64,000 bases of DNA from Pseudolysinimonas yzui (GCF_014653215.1 NZ_BNAI01000001.1:1017012-1081011); one strand, 5' to 3'; numbered from the stretch's first letter, positions 17,779 through 27,296 are shown. Notes: generated by a model not told the origin, from the letters alone. Numbers and translations: made by a program.

Positions 17779-20103
17779 TCAAGGCCTACGCGAGATGAGC
17801 TGAGTGCGGACTGTTGGGTCGGTCAGGTCGAAGCCGCCCTTCCGGGCCGTCGGCGCACACCAGGCACGCGATCTATCAAGCACTGCTGTCACACCTCGGT
17901 CGCCGGAGGCGAAAAGGTGGCCGTACTCTCGATGAACTGTCGTTGCAAAGATTCCCGGGTCATCCGAATTGACTGTGATCGGGCGATCCTCGGCCAACCA
18001 GCGCCTCGCTGGCAGTTCGGCATAACTTCCGGCCTCTGTCGTGATCAGATTGGAGGTGGGGCAAGTTTCGATCACCCCACTGCGTTGATCAAGCAGAGCC
18101 CAAGACAGCTCGCGCATTGCGTGCGTGCCTTCGATGAGGACTCCGACGAGCGGATCGAGAGCCACGCCACTCCCGAGGCCCCCAAGTGTCGCTGTCGTCC
18201 CTTCATTGCGCGCGAGGAGAACCGCGAGCTTCTCTTCTGCTGTGGCCGCTGCAAACACCTCTGGCGGTATTTCATTGGTGCGAAAGGTGTAACCCTCTCC
18301 CTCCCGTCGAAGTACGTTGAGTGAAGCCCAATACTCTCGTTGGAACGGCAGCCGCACTGCCTGCGTAACATCTGCCGAACGATCGAATGCCGCGTAGTCG
18401 GGGATGTGCGTTACGACGTCCCAAAAGCGTTCAACTGCGGCGACGGAGACCGCCCCAAAGTCGTGGGCCGCGATTGTCGCGAGATCTCGAAGGATCTCGG
18501 TGGGGGCGCATCCCCGAAGCTTCGCAACCCATTGGCCGCGCGAAAGGTCGTCATCTGCGTTACCGAGTGCGAGGGCATGCCCAACTCTCGCAACCGCGAC
18601 CTCGAAGAAGCTCAGCACCTCAAGCACACGGCGCACACCCGTGCTTGGAAGCGGATACGCCTCACCAGCATGAACCGTGTAGAGCGGTTCGATCGCGTGC
18701 GGCTGAGCCCGACCGGCGATCTCGGCGAAGGCGATCGCGAACGGCCAGTTCGGCGCCGCGTTCTCGTAGCCGACAACGTCGAACGATGACACTAGGGGCG
18801 CCAAGCGAGGTTGGTCTCGCAATAGGCAGTGCCACGCCGCGACGACCCGCCACGCGTTAGCTAGCGACACAGATGTGTCGCGCGCCGACGGCTCGGACCT
18901 CGCAGGGGGCACCGAGCTCTCGCGACGAAAGCTCACTGGCACTTCGATGTAACGCAACGGCAGATTGTCGCGGTCGATCGACTCGAAGACCCCCTCGAGA
19001 AGGGCGTCGAGAGACTGTGCGATTGCCTCACCGCCGCGCGTCGGCGATGCACGGCTGTGAGCCGAGTCGACCTCCCAGTCGACGGTCCGCCTCAGTTCGG
19101 CGGCTTCGAGGCTGCCGAGCGCACAAATGGACTTTCGAGCGAGGTTCACGCCGGTGCGGAGAGCGGTATCCCGTAGGCGACCGGAGAGACGGAACACTCG
19201 GGTGAAACCGTCAAGCCCCTCTTTGATTTCAGGTACCAGGACAGTGTTGGCCTGCACGAGAATTTGCCATGCACCGTCAACCAGGTAATCGACGACGTCG
19301 GAACCGCCCCCCTGGCTGACCCGGTCGAGGTAGCCTTCCAAGAAGGCTCCGAGCGCCGTGACGTCGCCCACACGGTCGACGCGCGACTGCGAATGCGCGA
19401 TCAGGTTGGAAACTGATCGGGGCGCGTCTGGTCCAATGACTTTCTCAGCTTCATCCCAGACCCGCCTCCAATAATCGCGGCGGTTGATCGCTGACCTAAG
19501 TTCCTCATGGATCGCCACGTCGTCGAGGTTCTCGCCGTCGTCGAGATGCGCCGCCGTGTTTAGAGCCACGACGCAGGCGAGCGCAAGAGTCACGAGGTTG
19601 AGCGGTCGGGAGCCCGAGGTCATAACGGACTCACGGCTTGCGACTCCCTCATCCCAGTCGCGGGTCAGCTCGATGAGCAGTTCAACGGCAGAGAGGCAAG
19701 CGCCGTAGTGGACGTGGGCATCAACCGGAAGCCCCAGTTCCTCGATGCCGACTCCTGGGTCCACTCTCTCGGCACTCTGTGGCTTCCAAAGCACGCCTAG
19801 AGCTGCGCGAGCGGCATGATCTCGCGCACTCGCCGCCTCTTCAGGGATCTCCGCACGACTGAGGCAGGAACGTCGCGCAATCACTGCCAACCCCAGCGTC
19901 GGTCTGGCGGTGACGGATAGCGATTCTCGATGGAGGGCAGCGATGCGGTCGGCGAGATCGTTCTGCGGTTCGCTACGCCATCTCACGGCCTCATGGAAGG
20001 CCGGTTTCTGGAAGAAGTCCTCGACGTCGTCGTCCGGGCATGGGGCGAGGTCGGTCGCAAGAGCGACGGCCACCGCTGCGTGTAGCGGGAGTTCGCGTCT
20101 CAC
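17779..20103 (-). CDS. Large adenosine deaminase-like protein, RADAR RdrB candidate
   Basis: A 774-residue protein with every motif of metal-dependent adenosine deaminases: the HxH metal site in DAHVH (129-132), HAGE (478-481, with the catalytic Glu), RVGHAL (506-511), CPTSN (681-685) and NSDDP (712-716, metal and catalytic Asp). The gap between HxH and HAGE is about 350 residues, against about 200 in ordinary adenosine deaminases, matching the enlarged RdrB type. RdrB forms large shells that deaminate adenosine, ATP or RNA during phage infection. The GTG start overlaps the ATPase stop (GTGA). Low GC and atypical codon use suggest transfer. A stand-alone nucleoside deaminase role is less likely given length and partner. 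Confidence 0.85.
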   Translation of the reverse strand: MRRELPLHAAVAVALATDLAPCPDDDVEDFFQKPAFHEAVRWRSEPQNDLADRIAALHRESLSVTARPTLGLAVIARRSCLSRAEIPEEAASARDHAARAALGVLWKPQSAERVDPGVGIEELGLPVDAHVHYGACLSAVELLIELTRDWDEGVASRESVMTSGSRPLNLVTLALACVVALNTAAHLDDGENLDDVAIHEELRSAINRRDYWRRVWDEAEKVIGPDAPRSVSNLIAHSQSRVDRVGDVTALGAFLEGYLDRVSQGGGSDVVDYLVDGAWQILVQANTVLVPEIKEGLDGFTRVFRLSGRLRDTALRTGVNLARKSICALGSLEAAELRRTVDWEVDSAHSRASPTRGGEAIAQSLDALLEGVFESIDRDNLPLRYIEVPVSFRRESSVPPARSEPSARDTSVSLANAWRVVAAWHCLLRDQPRLAPLVSSFDVVGYENAAPNWPFAIAFAEIAGRAQPHAIEPLYTVHAGEAYPLPSTGVRRVLEVLSFFEVAVARVGHALALGNADDDLSRGQWVAKLRGCAPTEILRDLATIAAHDFGAVSVAAVERFWDVVTHIPDYAAFDRSADVTQAVRLPFQREYWASLNVLRREGEGYTFRTNEIPPEVFAAATAEEKLAVLLARNEGTTATLGGLGSGVALDPLVGVLIEGTHAMRELSWALLDQRSGVIETCPTSNLITTEAGSYAELPARRWLAEDRPITVNSDDPGIFATTVHREYGHLFASGDRGVTAVLDRSRAWCAPTARKGGFDLTDPTVRTQLISRRP

Positions 20104-22436
20104 TCGCGGTCGTGAGCGGCGGCGGAGCGTCGAATCGATTCGAGCTCCTCGTGCGCTACGGCGAAGAGTTCATCACGCGCCTTCGCTGTCTGGGCTTGAG
20201 CCGGCTTGCCTGCTCCCGGCTCGCGGCCGTCTAGAGCAGTTGAAACCTGGAGCGCCAGTTCGCCGAGGCGCTTAGCGGCACGTGACTGGATAGCCTCGAT
20301 GTGACGATCACGCAGCTTGTCAGCGGAGCTGAGGTCGAGACGACCGAGTCCATCGAGAAGCGGCTCAATCCACTGTTCCCCGAGGTTCTCACGAATCCGC
20401 GTCTCCAGCGCGCGCACGAGCCCTTCAGTCTTGTGACGGCGTTTCGCGCGGCGGACGACATCGATCCACCACTCCCACGAGTGGTCGTCACCCGACTTAC
20501 CTAGAAACATCGGGTGAAATCCGAGTGGAAGGTATCGCTCGAACCATGCAACGAAGTCGCGATCTCGCTGCGACCTGCTGTTCACTGCAGCCTCATACGC
20601 GGTCGCTAGATCCGCATGCACACGGTCGAGAGCCTGATTCCGCCGTCTTGTCCACGTGGCACCGGTTGGAAGGTCGGGGTCAAGAACGCGACCGAGACGT
20701 GTTACTACAGAGGTGAGTTCGGATCGTTGGACTGCCGCGACGAGCATGAGATGCGCGAGAGCAACACGCTCCGTGACTTGGGTCGTGATTTCGAGCGACT
20801 TTTCCACCGCGGCGAGCCGCTCACAGGCCCACTCCCAATAAGCGAAGAAGGCGTAATAGTCGGAAAATCCTTCCCACGTCGGAAGGGCGAGAAAAAAGTG
20901 ATCGGCAACTTTGCCATCCAAATACACGTCCGCCAAGCGGGTCCCGAAACCGCCAGCGTAAGGGCGGCGGCCACGGACTTGAATATCCGGGTTCAGCGTG
21001 CGAGCCGCGACATCAAGCATCAAGAGAACAGATTGCGCAAGCTCCAGGGGCAGCTTGGCACCTTGTCCGATGGAAAGGACCGGATGGAAGCGGCGATAGA
21101 AGACTACATAGTCGGTCCCGACATCGACCTGACGCGGCGACTCACTCCAGGGTTGAGTCTTGATCTCGCTGAAATCTGCATCGACGGACTCCGCATCGGC
21201 ACCAGAGAATCGCACGAGATTCTCGAGTTCGTTGGCGAGGGCAGGGTCAACGTGACGCAGCGACACGTGCAGCAATTCCAGAGCGACTCTCCAAGCGGCA
21301 GCAGACCCACTCGACTTGTGGCGCTCAATTGCCTTGTAAAGAAACTCGAGATCCCGAAGGCCGGATGGCAGAGCGGAAGCGTACGGTGTAACGCCGAGGC
21401 TGGCGTTTCGTCGGCGGTCTCCGAATGCCTTAGGTAGCGGAACTCGGAAAAGTTCTGAGAGTGCCGTCTCCTCGTCGGTGATATGGCTGGGAAGCCAAAT
21501 CTGACCCAGGAGTCCCTCTAGGGACTCCGTCGCGCCCACCGGCGTGAACGTGAGCTTTGCCTCATCGCTCAGGGGATGGAGGTGAACTCGGCGGTGTGTT
21601 GGAAGGCTCTTTGTTAGGGCCGCGTCAGCGAACTGAATCGCGTCACGGTAGCCCACATCACCGGCGGTGCCATCGCGCACCGAAGCCGCAAACGACCTCT
21701 GCGCATGCTCGTAGCTCAGAGCCGCAATGCACACAACGCGAGGCGTCGAGGCTATGCGCCTGATGTCGAGCAAGATTTGGGGAAGCATGCCTGGCGCGAG
21801 ATCAGCATCGTCGACAGGGATCACAAGCGTGCGCCCGGTACTCGCGAGTAGGCCATCAATTAGCGCCCGCCACTCGTCAACGAAACCTAGGCCGCGGCGC
21901 GAAACACTGACGAGCGCTTGAGCTTGCTCATCGAGGGTCCAGGCTCCGGCCGTCCCCAGAGTTCCGTGCCGTCCGGAAGCTTCCTTGAAGGCAAGTTCGT
22001 CAAGCCAGCCCGCCGCAGAACGTTCCTCACCTCTGTAGGAGATGCGCCTGCCACGAAGATCCTCGTCTTCGTTGATGCTCGCCATCATGCTGGCCAAGAG
22101 GACGCTATAAAGCGTGTCGCCTCTGTCAAAGAACTCCGGACGAATCACGCGAGTTACGAGGTAGCGGTCGTCCAACTCGAGTTGGGCGCAAACTTGCGCC
22201 AGAGTGTACGTCTTGCCGCTCCCTCGGTCGCCAAGAATCGACACTGTTTGGCACGGATCCAGCGCCGCTTCGGAACCGAGCCCTCCAGCTTTCTGACCGT
22301 CGGCGGACTCGAACCCGTCTCGCTCGGCAAGTTCGGCGACATACTCCACGACTCGGGCTACGGAGTCCGCGATTCGTCCGGAGAGCCGCACGCGGTTTCG
22401 CTGAGGGGACGCCGATGCCGTCGTTGTAGGGCTCAC
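20100..22436 (-). CDS. P-loop ATPase, RADAR RdrA candidate
   Basis: A 778-residue AAA+-like ATPase. Walker A is GDRGSGKT (69-76) and the Walker B-like strand is TLVIPVDDADLAP (203-215), with acidic residues D209, D210 and D212. The remaining 550 residues look mostly helical and have no signature I recognise. Length, P-loop position and coupling to a giant adenosine deaminase fit RdrA, the ring-forming sensor/ATPase of RADAR, encoded upstream of rdrB as here. GTG start, overlapping the small upstream gene by 4 nt. A hand-counted line (20461-20520) is 53 percent GC. Confidence 0.82.
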   Translation of the reverse strand: MSPTTTASASPQRNRVRLSGRIADSVARVVEYVAELAERDGFESADGQKAGGLGSEAALDPCQTVSILGDRGSGKTYTLAQVCAQLELDDRYLVTRVIRPEFFDRGDTLYSVLLASMMASINEDEDLRGRRISYRGEERSAAGWLDELAFKEASGRHGTLGTAGAWTLDEQAQALVSVSRRGLGFVDEWRALIDGLLASTGRTLVIPVDDADLAPGMLPQILLDIRRIASTPRVVCIAALSYEHAQRSFAASVRDGTAGDVGYRDAIQFADAALTKSLPTHRRVHLHPLSDEAKLTFTPVGATESLEGLLGQIWLPSHITDEETALSELFRVPLPKAFGDRRRNASLGVTPYASALPSGLRDLEFLYKAIERHKSSGSAAAWRVALELLHVSLRHVDPALANELENLVRFSGADAESVDADFSEIKTQPWSESPRQVDVGTDYVVFYRRFHPVLSIGQGAKLPLELAQSVLLMLDVAARTLNPDIQVRGRRPYAGGFGTRLADVYLDGKVADHFFLALPTWEGFSDYYAFFAYWEWACERLAAVEKSLEITTQVTERVALAHLMLVAAVQRSELTSVVTRLGRVLDPDLPTGATWTRRRNQALDRVHADLATAYEAAVNSRSQRDRDFVAWFERYLPLGFHPMFLGKSGDDHSWEWWIDVVRRAKRRHKTEGLVRALETRIRENLGEQWIEPLLDGLGRLDLSSADKLRDRHIEAIQSRAAKRLGELALQVSTALDGREPGAGKPAQAQTAKARDELFAVAHEELESIRRSAAAHDRE

Positions 22437-22768
22437 TGCGCCACCTTGCCGTCGGATTCGCGCGCGGTGCGATTGTGCTGTGCGACAGAATCTCTCACCT
22501 GTACGCGCACGTCCTCATAGGCCGCCGCCCCGGCCACCTGAATTTCCGCATCCGAGATGTTCTCTCGAATCCACTCGATCGCTCGGTCATCGCCGTCCTC
22601 AAGCGCTGCGATGAACTGCTGGAGACGAGCCGGGCTGAGTCCCCGGGCGAGCCGCTCTCCGGCCACCAACCGAATAGTCTCAACAACGTCGCGCGCAAGC
22701 TGTTCGTTGTGACGACGGTCAGACGCGTCCAAGCCGACGCTCTCTATGAACGACTGGTCTACGCGCAC
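22433..22768 (-). CDS. Small helical protein leading the RADAR-like operon (DUF5663-like)
   Basis: A 111-residue acidic, predicted all-helical protein with no membrane segment. The pattern (FIESVGLDASD, then LARGLSPARLQQFIAALEDGDDRAIEWIRENI) resembles DUF5663, a short family of unknown function; this is by eye. GTG start with AGGAG 6 nt upstream, the best ribosome site of the operon. A TAGGAT at 22799-22804 on the minus strand could be its -10. Its end overlaps the ATPase gene by 4 nt. It is neither SLATT- nor Csx27-like, the membrane accessories known with RADAR, so it may be a new accessory, regulator or inhibitor. Confidence 0.6.
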   Translation of the reverse strand: MRVDQSFIESVGLDASDRRHNEQLARDVVETIRLVAGERLARGLSPARLQQFIAALEDGDDRAIEWIRENISDAEIQVAGAAAYEDVRVQVRDSVAQHNRTARESDGKVAQ

Positions 22769-22866
22769 TCTCGGCTCCTGATCCCTGACCTGCGCCCGAT
22801 CCTAGTAGAAGCCACCGACCCCCGGTCGCCATTGCAGACGCGTTGGGGCGCGCCTCAAAATCACCC

Positions 22867-23619
22867 TCAGAGCGACTCGAGGCGCACCGCGATCGAGTCG
22901 ACGCGGTCGAGGATGACGGGGGATGCCGCCCAGGCATCGCCGAGTCGCGCGAGCAGGGCATCCAATTCGGTGCGGTCGAGGCCGCTCTCCAGGGCGAGCT
23001 GCACGAGCAGTTCGGGCCCGGTGAGGCGGGCGTCGGGGTCGCCGGGGGCGAGTTGCACGGCCCGCACGGCCGACTCCGCCGCCGATGCCGCGAGGAACGC
23101 GTCGAGCACCCGCTCGTCGAGGAAGCATGGGATGAACGTCGCACCGGTCGCGAGCGCCTCGAACGCCGTGCGACGCAGGGCGAACTCGGTCGGCGACCCG
23201 GGGTCGAGCACGATCGCGCCAAGTTCGTCGGCTGCCGCAGCGAGGGCCGCCTGCGGTGCGGTCACCGGGATGGGCCGCGCGGCCGGATTCCAGGTGCGCA
23301 TCGCCTCGACCGACGAGAACACGGGCAGCACGTTGCGCCCGGCGGGCCCGGCGACGGTGACCAGCGCGAGCTCCTGAGTCTTATCGACCAGCTGTCCGTG
23401 CGGTCCGATGCCCTCATCGCCGCGGTCGGTCACGAGGGGAACCAGCACCCGAGCCGCGCCAAGCGCCAGGAGTACCTCCGACATCCCGAGCTCGCGGGCC
23501 CGGAAGCGCAGCACCGCTTCGATCAGCCGCGCATCGGCCGAGCCGTCGTCATCCGCCGACGGGTTCGCGTGAAAGGAGCGCCCGTCGAACGGGATGCCGG
23601 CGGAGTCGGCGTGAGCCAC
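22867..23619 (-). CDS. SseB family protein
   Basis: A 250-residue cytoplasmic protein with an SseB-type domain: LVPLVTDRGDEG and LVTVAGPAGRNVLPVFSSVE match the enhanced-serine-sensitivity family, whose biochemical role is unknown. GTG start. It lies 7 nt after priA and probably belongs to the histidine transcription unit, as in related genomes. The RADAR-like cassette lies just downstream, separating it from DUF1844. Confidence 0.82.
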   Translation of the reverse strand: MAHADSAGIPFDGRSFHANPSADDDGSADARLIEAVLRFRARELGMSEVLLALGAARVLVPLVTDRGDEGIGPHGQLVDKTQELALVTVAGPAGRNVLPVFSSVEAMRTWNPAARPIPVTAPQAALAAAADELGAIVLDPGSPTEFALRRTAFEALATGATFIPCFLDERVLDAFLAASAAESAVRAVQLAPGDPDARLTGPELLVQLALESGLDRTELDALLARLGDAWAASPVILDRVDSIAVRLESL

Positions 23620-23626
23620 GCGAGAC

Positions 23627-24376
23627 TCAGTCTCCCGCGACGTCGAGCGCCTCGGCGAGGGTGAACGCCCCGGCGTAGAGGGCCTTGCCGATGATCGCGC
23701 CCTCCAGCCCCTGCGGCACGAGCTGGCGCAGCTCGGCGATGTCGTCGAGGTCGGCGACCCCGCCGGACGCGATGACGGGCTTGTCGGTGCGTCCGCAGAC
23801 CTGAGCGAGGAGTTCGAGGTTGGGGCCCTTGAGGGTGCCGTCCTTGGTCACATCGGTGACGACGTAACGCGCACAGCCTGCCGCCTCCAGGCGATCCATC
23901 ACCTGCCAGAGGTCACCACCCTCCTGCGTCCAGCCGCGGGCCGCAAGGGTCGTGCCGCGCACGTCGAGGCCGACGGCGATCGCCTCGCCGTACTCGGCGA
24001 TCACGTGCGCCGCCCACTCGGGATTCTCGAGGGCAGCCGTGCCGAGGTTGATGCGCTTGGCGCCCGTCGCGAGGGCGGCCTCGAGCGTCGCATCGTCGCG
24101 GATGCCACCGGAGAGTTCGATGTTGACCCGCTTCGGGGTGTTCTTGATGACCTTGCGGATGACCGCGGTGTTGTTGCCGCGACCGAAGGCGGCATCCAGG
24201 TCGACCAGGTGAATCCATTCGGCGCCCTGACTCGCCCAGTTGTCGGCCGCCTCGACCGGATCGCCGTAGCTGGTCTCGCTGCCGGCCGCCCCCTGGGTGA
24301 GACGAACGGCCTTGCCGTCGGCGACGTCGACGGCGGGGAGCAGGGTGAGCTGGGGAGCGGAGTTGAACTCGGTCAC
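23627..24376 (-). CDS. priA: Bifunctional HisA/TrpF isomerase PriA
   Basis: A 249-residue (beta-alpha)8 barrel that isomerises ProFAR in histidine synthesis and, in Actinobacteria, also phosphoribosylanthranilate in tryptophan synthesis. [15 protein letters not shown] holds the first catalytic Asp, [17 protein letters not shown] the second, and VIASGGV the phosphate site. The dual role is inferred from the taxon, as the sequence alone does not separate HisA from PriA. GTG start. Follows hisH in the his gene run. Confidence 0.9.
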   Translation of the reverse strand: MTEFNSAPQLTLLPAVDVADGKAVRLTQGAAGSETSYGDPVEAADNWASQGAEWIHLVDLDAAFGRGNNTAVIRKVIKNTPKRVNIELSGGIRDDATLEAALATGAKRINLGTAALENPEWAAHVIAEYGEAIAVGLDVRGTTLAARGWTQEGGDLWQVMDRLEAAGCARYVVTDVTKDGTLKGPNLELLAQVCGRTDKPVIASGGVADLDDIAELRQLVPQGLEGAIIGKALYAGAFTLAEALDVAGD

Positions 24377-24413
24377 AAGGTCGAAAGCGTACCCGGTTCA
24401 GCCGCCTGCGCCG

Positions 24414-25049
24414 TCACAGCGAGCCGATCCAGTTCGCGAGCAGCCGGATGCCGGGTTCCCCCGACTTCTCCGGGTGGAACTGGGTCGCCGACAGCGGGCC
24501 GTTCTCGGCCGCCGCGACGAACCGCCCGCCGTGGTCGGCCCACGTGACACGAGGTTGCGCGAACGCCCCGTACGGCTCGAGCGTCCAGTCACGGGCGGCG
24601 TAGGAGTGCACGAAGTAGAAGCGCTCGTCGCGGATCCCGTCGAACAGCACCGAGTCGACGGGAGCGTCGACGGTGTTCCAGCCCATGTGCGGCAGCACCG
24701 GTGCCTGCAGTTCGTCGACGATGCCCGGCCACTCGCCGAGCCCCTCGGTGTCGACGCCGCGCTCGACGCCGCGCTCGAACAGCACCTGCATCCCCACGCA
24801 GATCCCGAGCACCGGGCGGCCGCCGGCGAGCCGACGTTCGATGAGCTCCCCGCCGCGCACCTCGTTCAGCGCCGCCATCACCGCTGCGAACGCCCCGACT
24901 CCCGGAACCACGAGGCCGTCGGCATCCATCACCCGCTGCCGGTCGGCCGTCAGGTCGACCTCCGCACCGGCCGCCTCGATCGCCTTGGCCGCCGAGTGCA
25001 CGTTGCCCGATCCGTAGTCGAGCACGACCACGGATTTGCGTCGGGCCAT
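24414..25049 (-). CDS. hisH: Imidazole glycerol phosphate synthase, glutaminase subunit
   Basis: A 211-residue class I glutamine amidotransferase that feeds ammonia to HisF. Nucleophile Cys84 sits in GICVGMQ, and the His/Glu pair in FHPEKSG near the C-terminus completes the triad. The N-terminus [17 protein letters not shown] is typical. It lies 2 nt after hisB. HisF is not in this window. Confidence 0.95.
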   Translation of the reverse strand: MARRKSVVVLDYGSGNVHSAAKAIEAAGAEVDLTADRQRVMDADGLVVPGVGAFAAVMAALNEVRGGELIERRLAGGRPVLGICVGMQVLFERGVERGVDTEGLGEWPGIVDELQAPVLPHMGWNTVDAPVDSVLFDGIRDERFYFVHSYAARDWTLEPYGAFAQPRVTWADHGGRFVAAAENGPLSATQFHPEKSGEPGIRLLANWIGSL

Positions 25050-25051
25050 CG

Positions 25052-25654
25052 TTAGAGCGCGCCCTTCGTCGACGGGATGCCGCGCACCCGCGCATCGGGT
25101 TCGACCGCCTTGCGGAAGGCTCGCGCGAACGCCTTGAACTCCGCCTCCGCGATGTGGTGCGGGTCGCGACCGGCGATTACGGTGATGTGCATCGTGAGGC
25201 CCGCGTTGAACGCGATCGCCTCGAAGACGTGCCGCACCATCGACCCGGTGAAGTGGCCGCCGATGAGGTGGTGCTGGAAACCCTGCGGCTCGCCGCCGTG
25301 CACGAGGTACGGACGCCCGGAGACATCCACGACCGCCTGGGCGAGTGCCTCGTCGAGCGGTACGAGCGCGTCGCCGTAGCGACCGATGCCCGACTTGTCG
25401 CCGAGCGCCTGCTTGATCGCCTGACCGAGCACGATTCCGGTGTCCTCGACGGTGTGGTGCACGTCGATGTCGGTGTCGCCCGACGCCTTCACGGTGAGAT
25501 CGACGAGCGAGTGCTTGCTGAACGCCGTCAGCAGGTGGTCGAAGAACGGCACCGTGGTGTCGATGTTCGACGTGCCCGTGCCGTCGAGGTCGAGGCTCAG
25601 CTCGATCGACGACTCGCTCGTCTGACGCGCGATCTTCGCGGTGCGGGAGGCCAT
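25052..25654 (-). CDS. hisB: Imidazoleglycerol-phosphate dehydratase
   Basis: A 200-residue manganese enzyme of histidine synthesis. Metal-binding repeats read FFDHLL...DVHHTVED and [11 protein letters not shown]...[12 protein letters not shown]. The ATG at 25654 ([12 protein letters not shown]) is used; a longer version starting at 25696 would overlap the end of hisC. No strong ribosome site is visible, so coupling to hisC, 10 nt upstream, is likely. Confidence 0.95.
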   Translation of the reverse strand: MASRTAKIARQTSESSIELSLDLDGTGTSNIDTTVPFFDHLLTAFSKHSLVDLTVKASGDTDIDVHHTVEDTGIVLGQAIKQALGDKSGIGRYGDALVPLDEALAQAVVDVSGRPYLVHGGEPQGFQHHLIGGHFTGSMVRHVFEAIAFNAGLTMHITVIAGRDPHHIAEAEFKAFARAFRKAVEPDARVRGIPSTKGAL

Positions 25655-25664
25655 GCCGTCGAGC

Positions 25665-26753
25665 TTAGTGAGCGCCGCCTGCTCCGAGTTCTGCAAGGGC
25701 GGCCAGGAAGTAGCTCGTCTCCTCTTCCGTGCCGGCGGTCACGCGCAGGGCGCCCGGCAGACCGACATCCCGAATGAGGATGTCGCGCTCGCGCAGCGCG
25801 CGGAAGGTGGCGTGCGGGTCGGCGACTCCGTCGAACAGCACGAAGTTCGCCTGGCTCTCGTGGGCCCGGTAGCCGAGCGCGGGCAGTTCGGCCAGCAGGC
25901 GGTCGCGCTGGCCGCGGATGTCGTCGACCATCGCGAGCATCTCGGGCGCGTGGCGGAGTGCCGCCAGGGCTGCCGCCTGGGTGAGCGCGGACAGGTGATA
26001 CGGCAGGCGCACCAAGCGCAGAGCGTCGGTCACGGCGGCGTCGGCGGCGAGGTAGCCGACCCGCACGCCGGCGAACGCGAAGGCCTTGCTCATCGTGCGC
26101 GAGACGATGAGACGCTCCCGTCCGGGCAGCAGGGTGAGGGCACTGGGCACCTCGTCGGGCATGAACTCCGCGTAGGCCTCGTCGACGAACACCATGCCGC
26201 GCGACGCCGCGTAGACGGCCTCGATCGTCTCGATCGGCAGCGGCGTGCCCGTCGGGTTGTTCGGGGCGCAGAGGAACACCAGGTCGGGGTCGGTGCGCTC
26301 CACGGCGGCGACGGCCGTCTCGGGTGAGATGCGGTATCCCGCATCCCGCTCGGCCGTCACCCACTCCGTTCCGGTGCCCGCCGCGATGATCGGGTGCATC
26401 GAATAGGTGGGCGGGAAGCCGAGCACGCGGCGGCCGGGGCCGCCGAACGCCTGCAGAACGTGCTGGATGATCTCGTTCGACCCGTTCGCCGCCCAGATCT
26501 GGTCGGCGTCGAGCCCGTGGCCGAGGTAGCCGGCGAAGGCTGTGCGCAACTCGGAGAACTCGCGATCGGGGTAGCGGTTCGCCCCGAGCACCGCGCGCGC
26601 GAGCGACTCGACGATGTCGCGGGCGACGTCTTCCGGGATGGGATGGGTGTTCTCGTTGACGTTCAACGCGTAGCGGACGGCATCCTGCGGGGCCCCGTAC
26701 GGGGTCATGCCCCGGAGGTCGTCGCGCAGCGGAAGGTCGGAGAGGGAAACCAC
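25665..26753 (-). CDS. hisC: Histidinol-phosphate aminotransferase
   Basis: A 362-residue PLP-dependent class I/II aminotransferase. NENTHP and [10 protein letters not shown] form the N-terminal substrate and cofactor region, APNNPTG holds the Asn that contacts [11 protein letters not shown] the Asp, and [17 protein letters not shown] the Schiff-base Lys. GTG start. First gene of the hisCBH-priA run. Confidence 0.94.
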   Translation of the reverse strand: MVSLSDLPLRDDLRGMTPYGAPQDAVRYALNVNENTHPIPEDVARDIVESLARAVLGANRYPDREFSELRTAFAGYLGHGLDADQIWAANGSNEIIQHVLQAFGGPGRRVLGFPPTYSMHPIIAAGTGTEWVTAERDAGYRISPETAVAAVERTDPDLVFLCAPNNPTGTPLPIETIEAVYAASRGMVFVDEAYAEFMPDEVPSALTLLPGRERLIVSRTMSKAFAFAGVRVGYLAADAAVTDALRLVRLPYHLSALTQAAALAALRHAPEMLAMVDDIRGQRDRLLAELPALGYRAHESQANFVLFDGVADPHATFRALRERDILIRDVGLPGALRVTAGTEEETSYFLAALAELGAGGAH

Positions 26754-26785
26754 TCGCGCGAGTCTACTGAGCGCGCGGCGCGGCC

Positions 26786-27160
26786 TCAGTCGGTGTACTG
26801 CGCGGGGATCGCGAGCTTCTGGCCGGGCTGAAGCACCGCCCCGTCGAGCTGGTTGAACGCGGCGACCTGGGCGGCGAACTCGCGCGGGTCTTCGCCCGGG
26901 GCGATCTCGGCGGCGAGATCCCAGAGGGACTGCCCGCCGTCGACCGTGACCCAGGTGAGGGAGTCGGTCGCCGCGTCGTTCGTCGCGACGGCGCCCCCCG
27001 CGCCCAGGCCGAAGACGAGCGCGGCGATCAGGAGCGGAATGGCGGCCAGTGCCGAGAACACCACGCGACCGCGACGCGTGAGGCGCAGTCGAGGCGAGGT
27101 CGGTCGCGCATACCCGGAAGTCGGCAGGTAACTCACGTTTCCGTAGCTCAGTGCGGTCAT
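26786..27160 (-). CDS. LysM membrane protein divergent from lexA; likely SOS cell-division inhibitor
   Basis: A 124-residue protein with a basic cytoplasmic segment (about 1-35), one membrane helix (about 38-62) and an extracytoplasmic LysM domain (WVTVDGGQSLWDLAAEIAPG). Same size, topology and place next to lexA as YneA of Bacillus and DivS/ChiZ-type proteins of Actinobacteria, which delay division during DNA damage. ATG at 27160 with GAGGAG 6 nt upstream. LexA boxes lie in the shared upstream region, so SOS induction is expected (inference). Confidence 0.8.
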   Translation of the reverse strand: MTALSYGNVSYLPTSGYARPTSPRLRLTRRGRVVFSALAAIPLLIAALVFGLGAGGAVATNDAATDSLTWVTVDGGQSLWDLAAEIAPGEDPREFAAQVAAFNQLDGAVLQPGQKLAIPAQYTD

Positions 27161-27210
27161 CTCGTGCTCCTCGTAGCCGGCGTCTGACACCGGGCTTCTT
27201 CGGCTGGTCC

Positions 27211-27254
27211 CGCTTCCGGAACCCCTGGCGGCCGGGCCGGGGGTTCCGGAAGCG
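27211..27254. repeat. Perfect 15-bp inverted repeat in the lysM-lexA intergenic region
   Basis: CGCTTCCGGAACCCC (27211-27225) and its exact reverse complement (27240-27254) flank a 14-nt spacer. On the minus strand it lies just after a TAGATT -10-like hexamer (27255-27260) and 50 nt before the LysM start, so it would form at or near the 5' end of that mRNA. Confidence 0.6.
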
Positions 27255-27280
27255 AATCTATGTTCCGAACATACCTTCGA

Positions 27281-27296
27281 TCGAACGTATGTTCAA
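27281..27296. promoter_or_regulatory. LexA box 1 (lysM/lexA)
   Basis: TCGAACGTATGTTCAA contains an exact GAAC-N4-GTTC core, the actinobacterial/Bacillus SOS box. Nearby TATGTTCCGAACATA (27259-27273) is a further palindrome made of the same half-site words in the opposite arrangement. The box sits where the -35 of the LysM gene would be. Confidence 0.8.

Noticed and set aside
20616-21437. A 273-codon plus-strand frame inside the ATPase gene
   Set aside because: It has no recognisable motif and runs antisense to a protein with clear Walker motifs; the low GC of the cassette lengthens chance frames differently but gives no support for coding.
22769-22866. A tRNA remnant or att repeat at the cassette edge
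   Set aside because: No cloverleaf and no matching direct repeat near 17778 could be seen.
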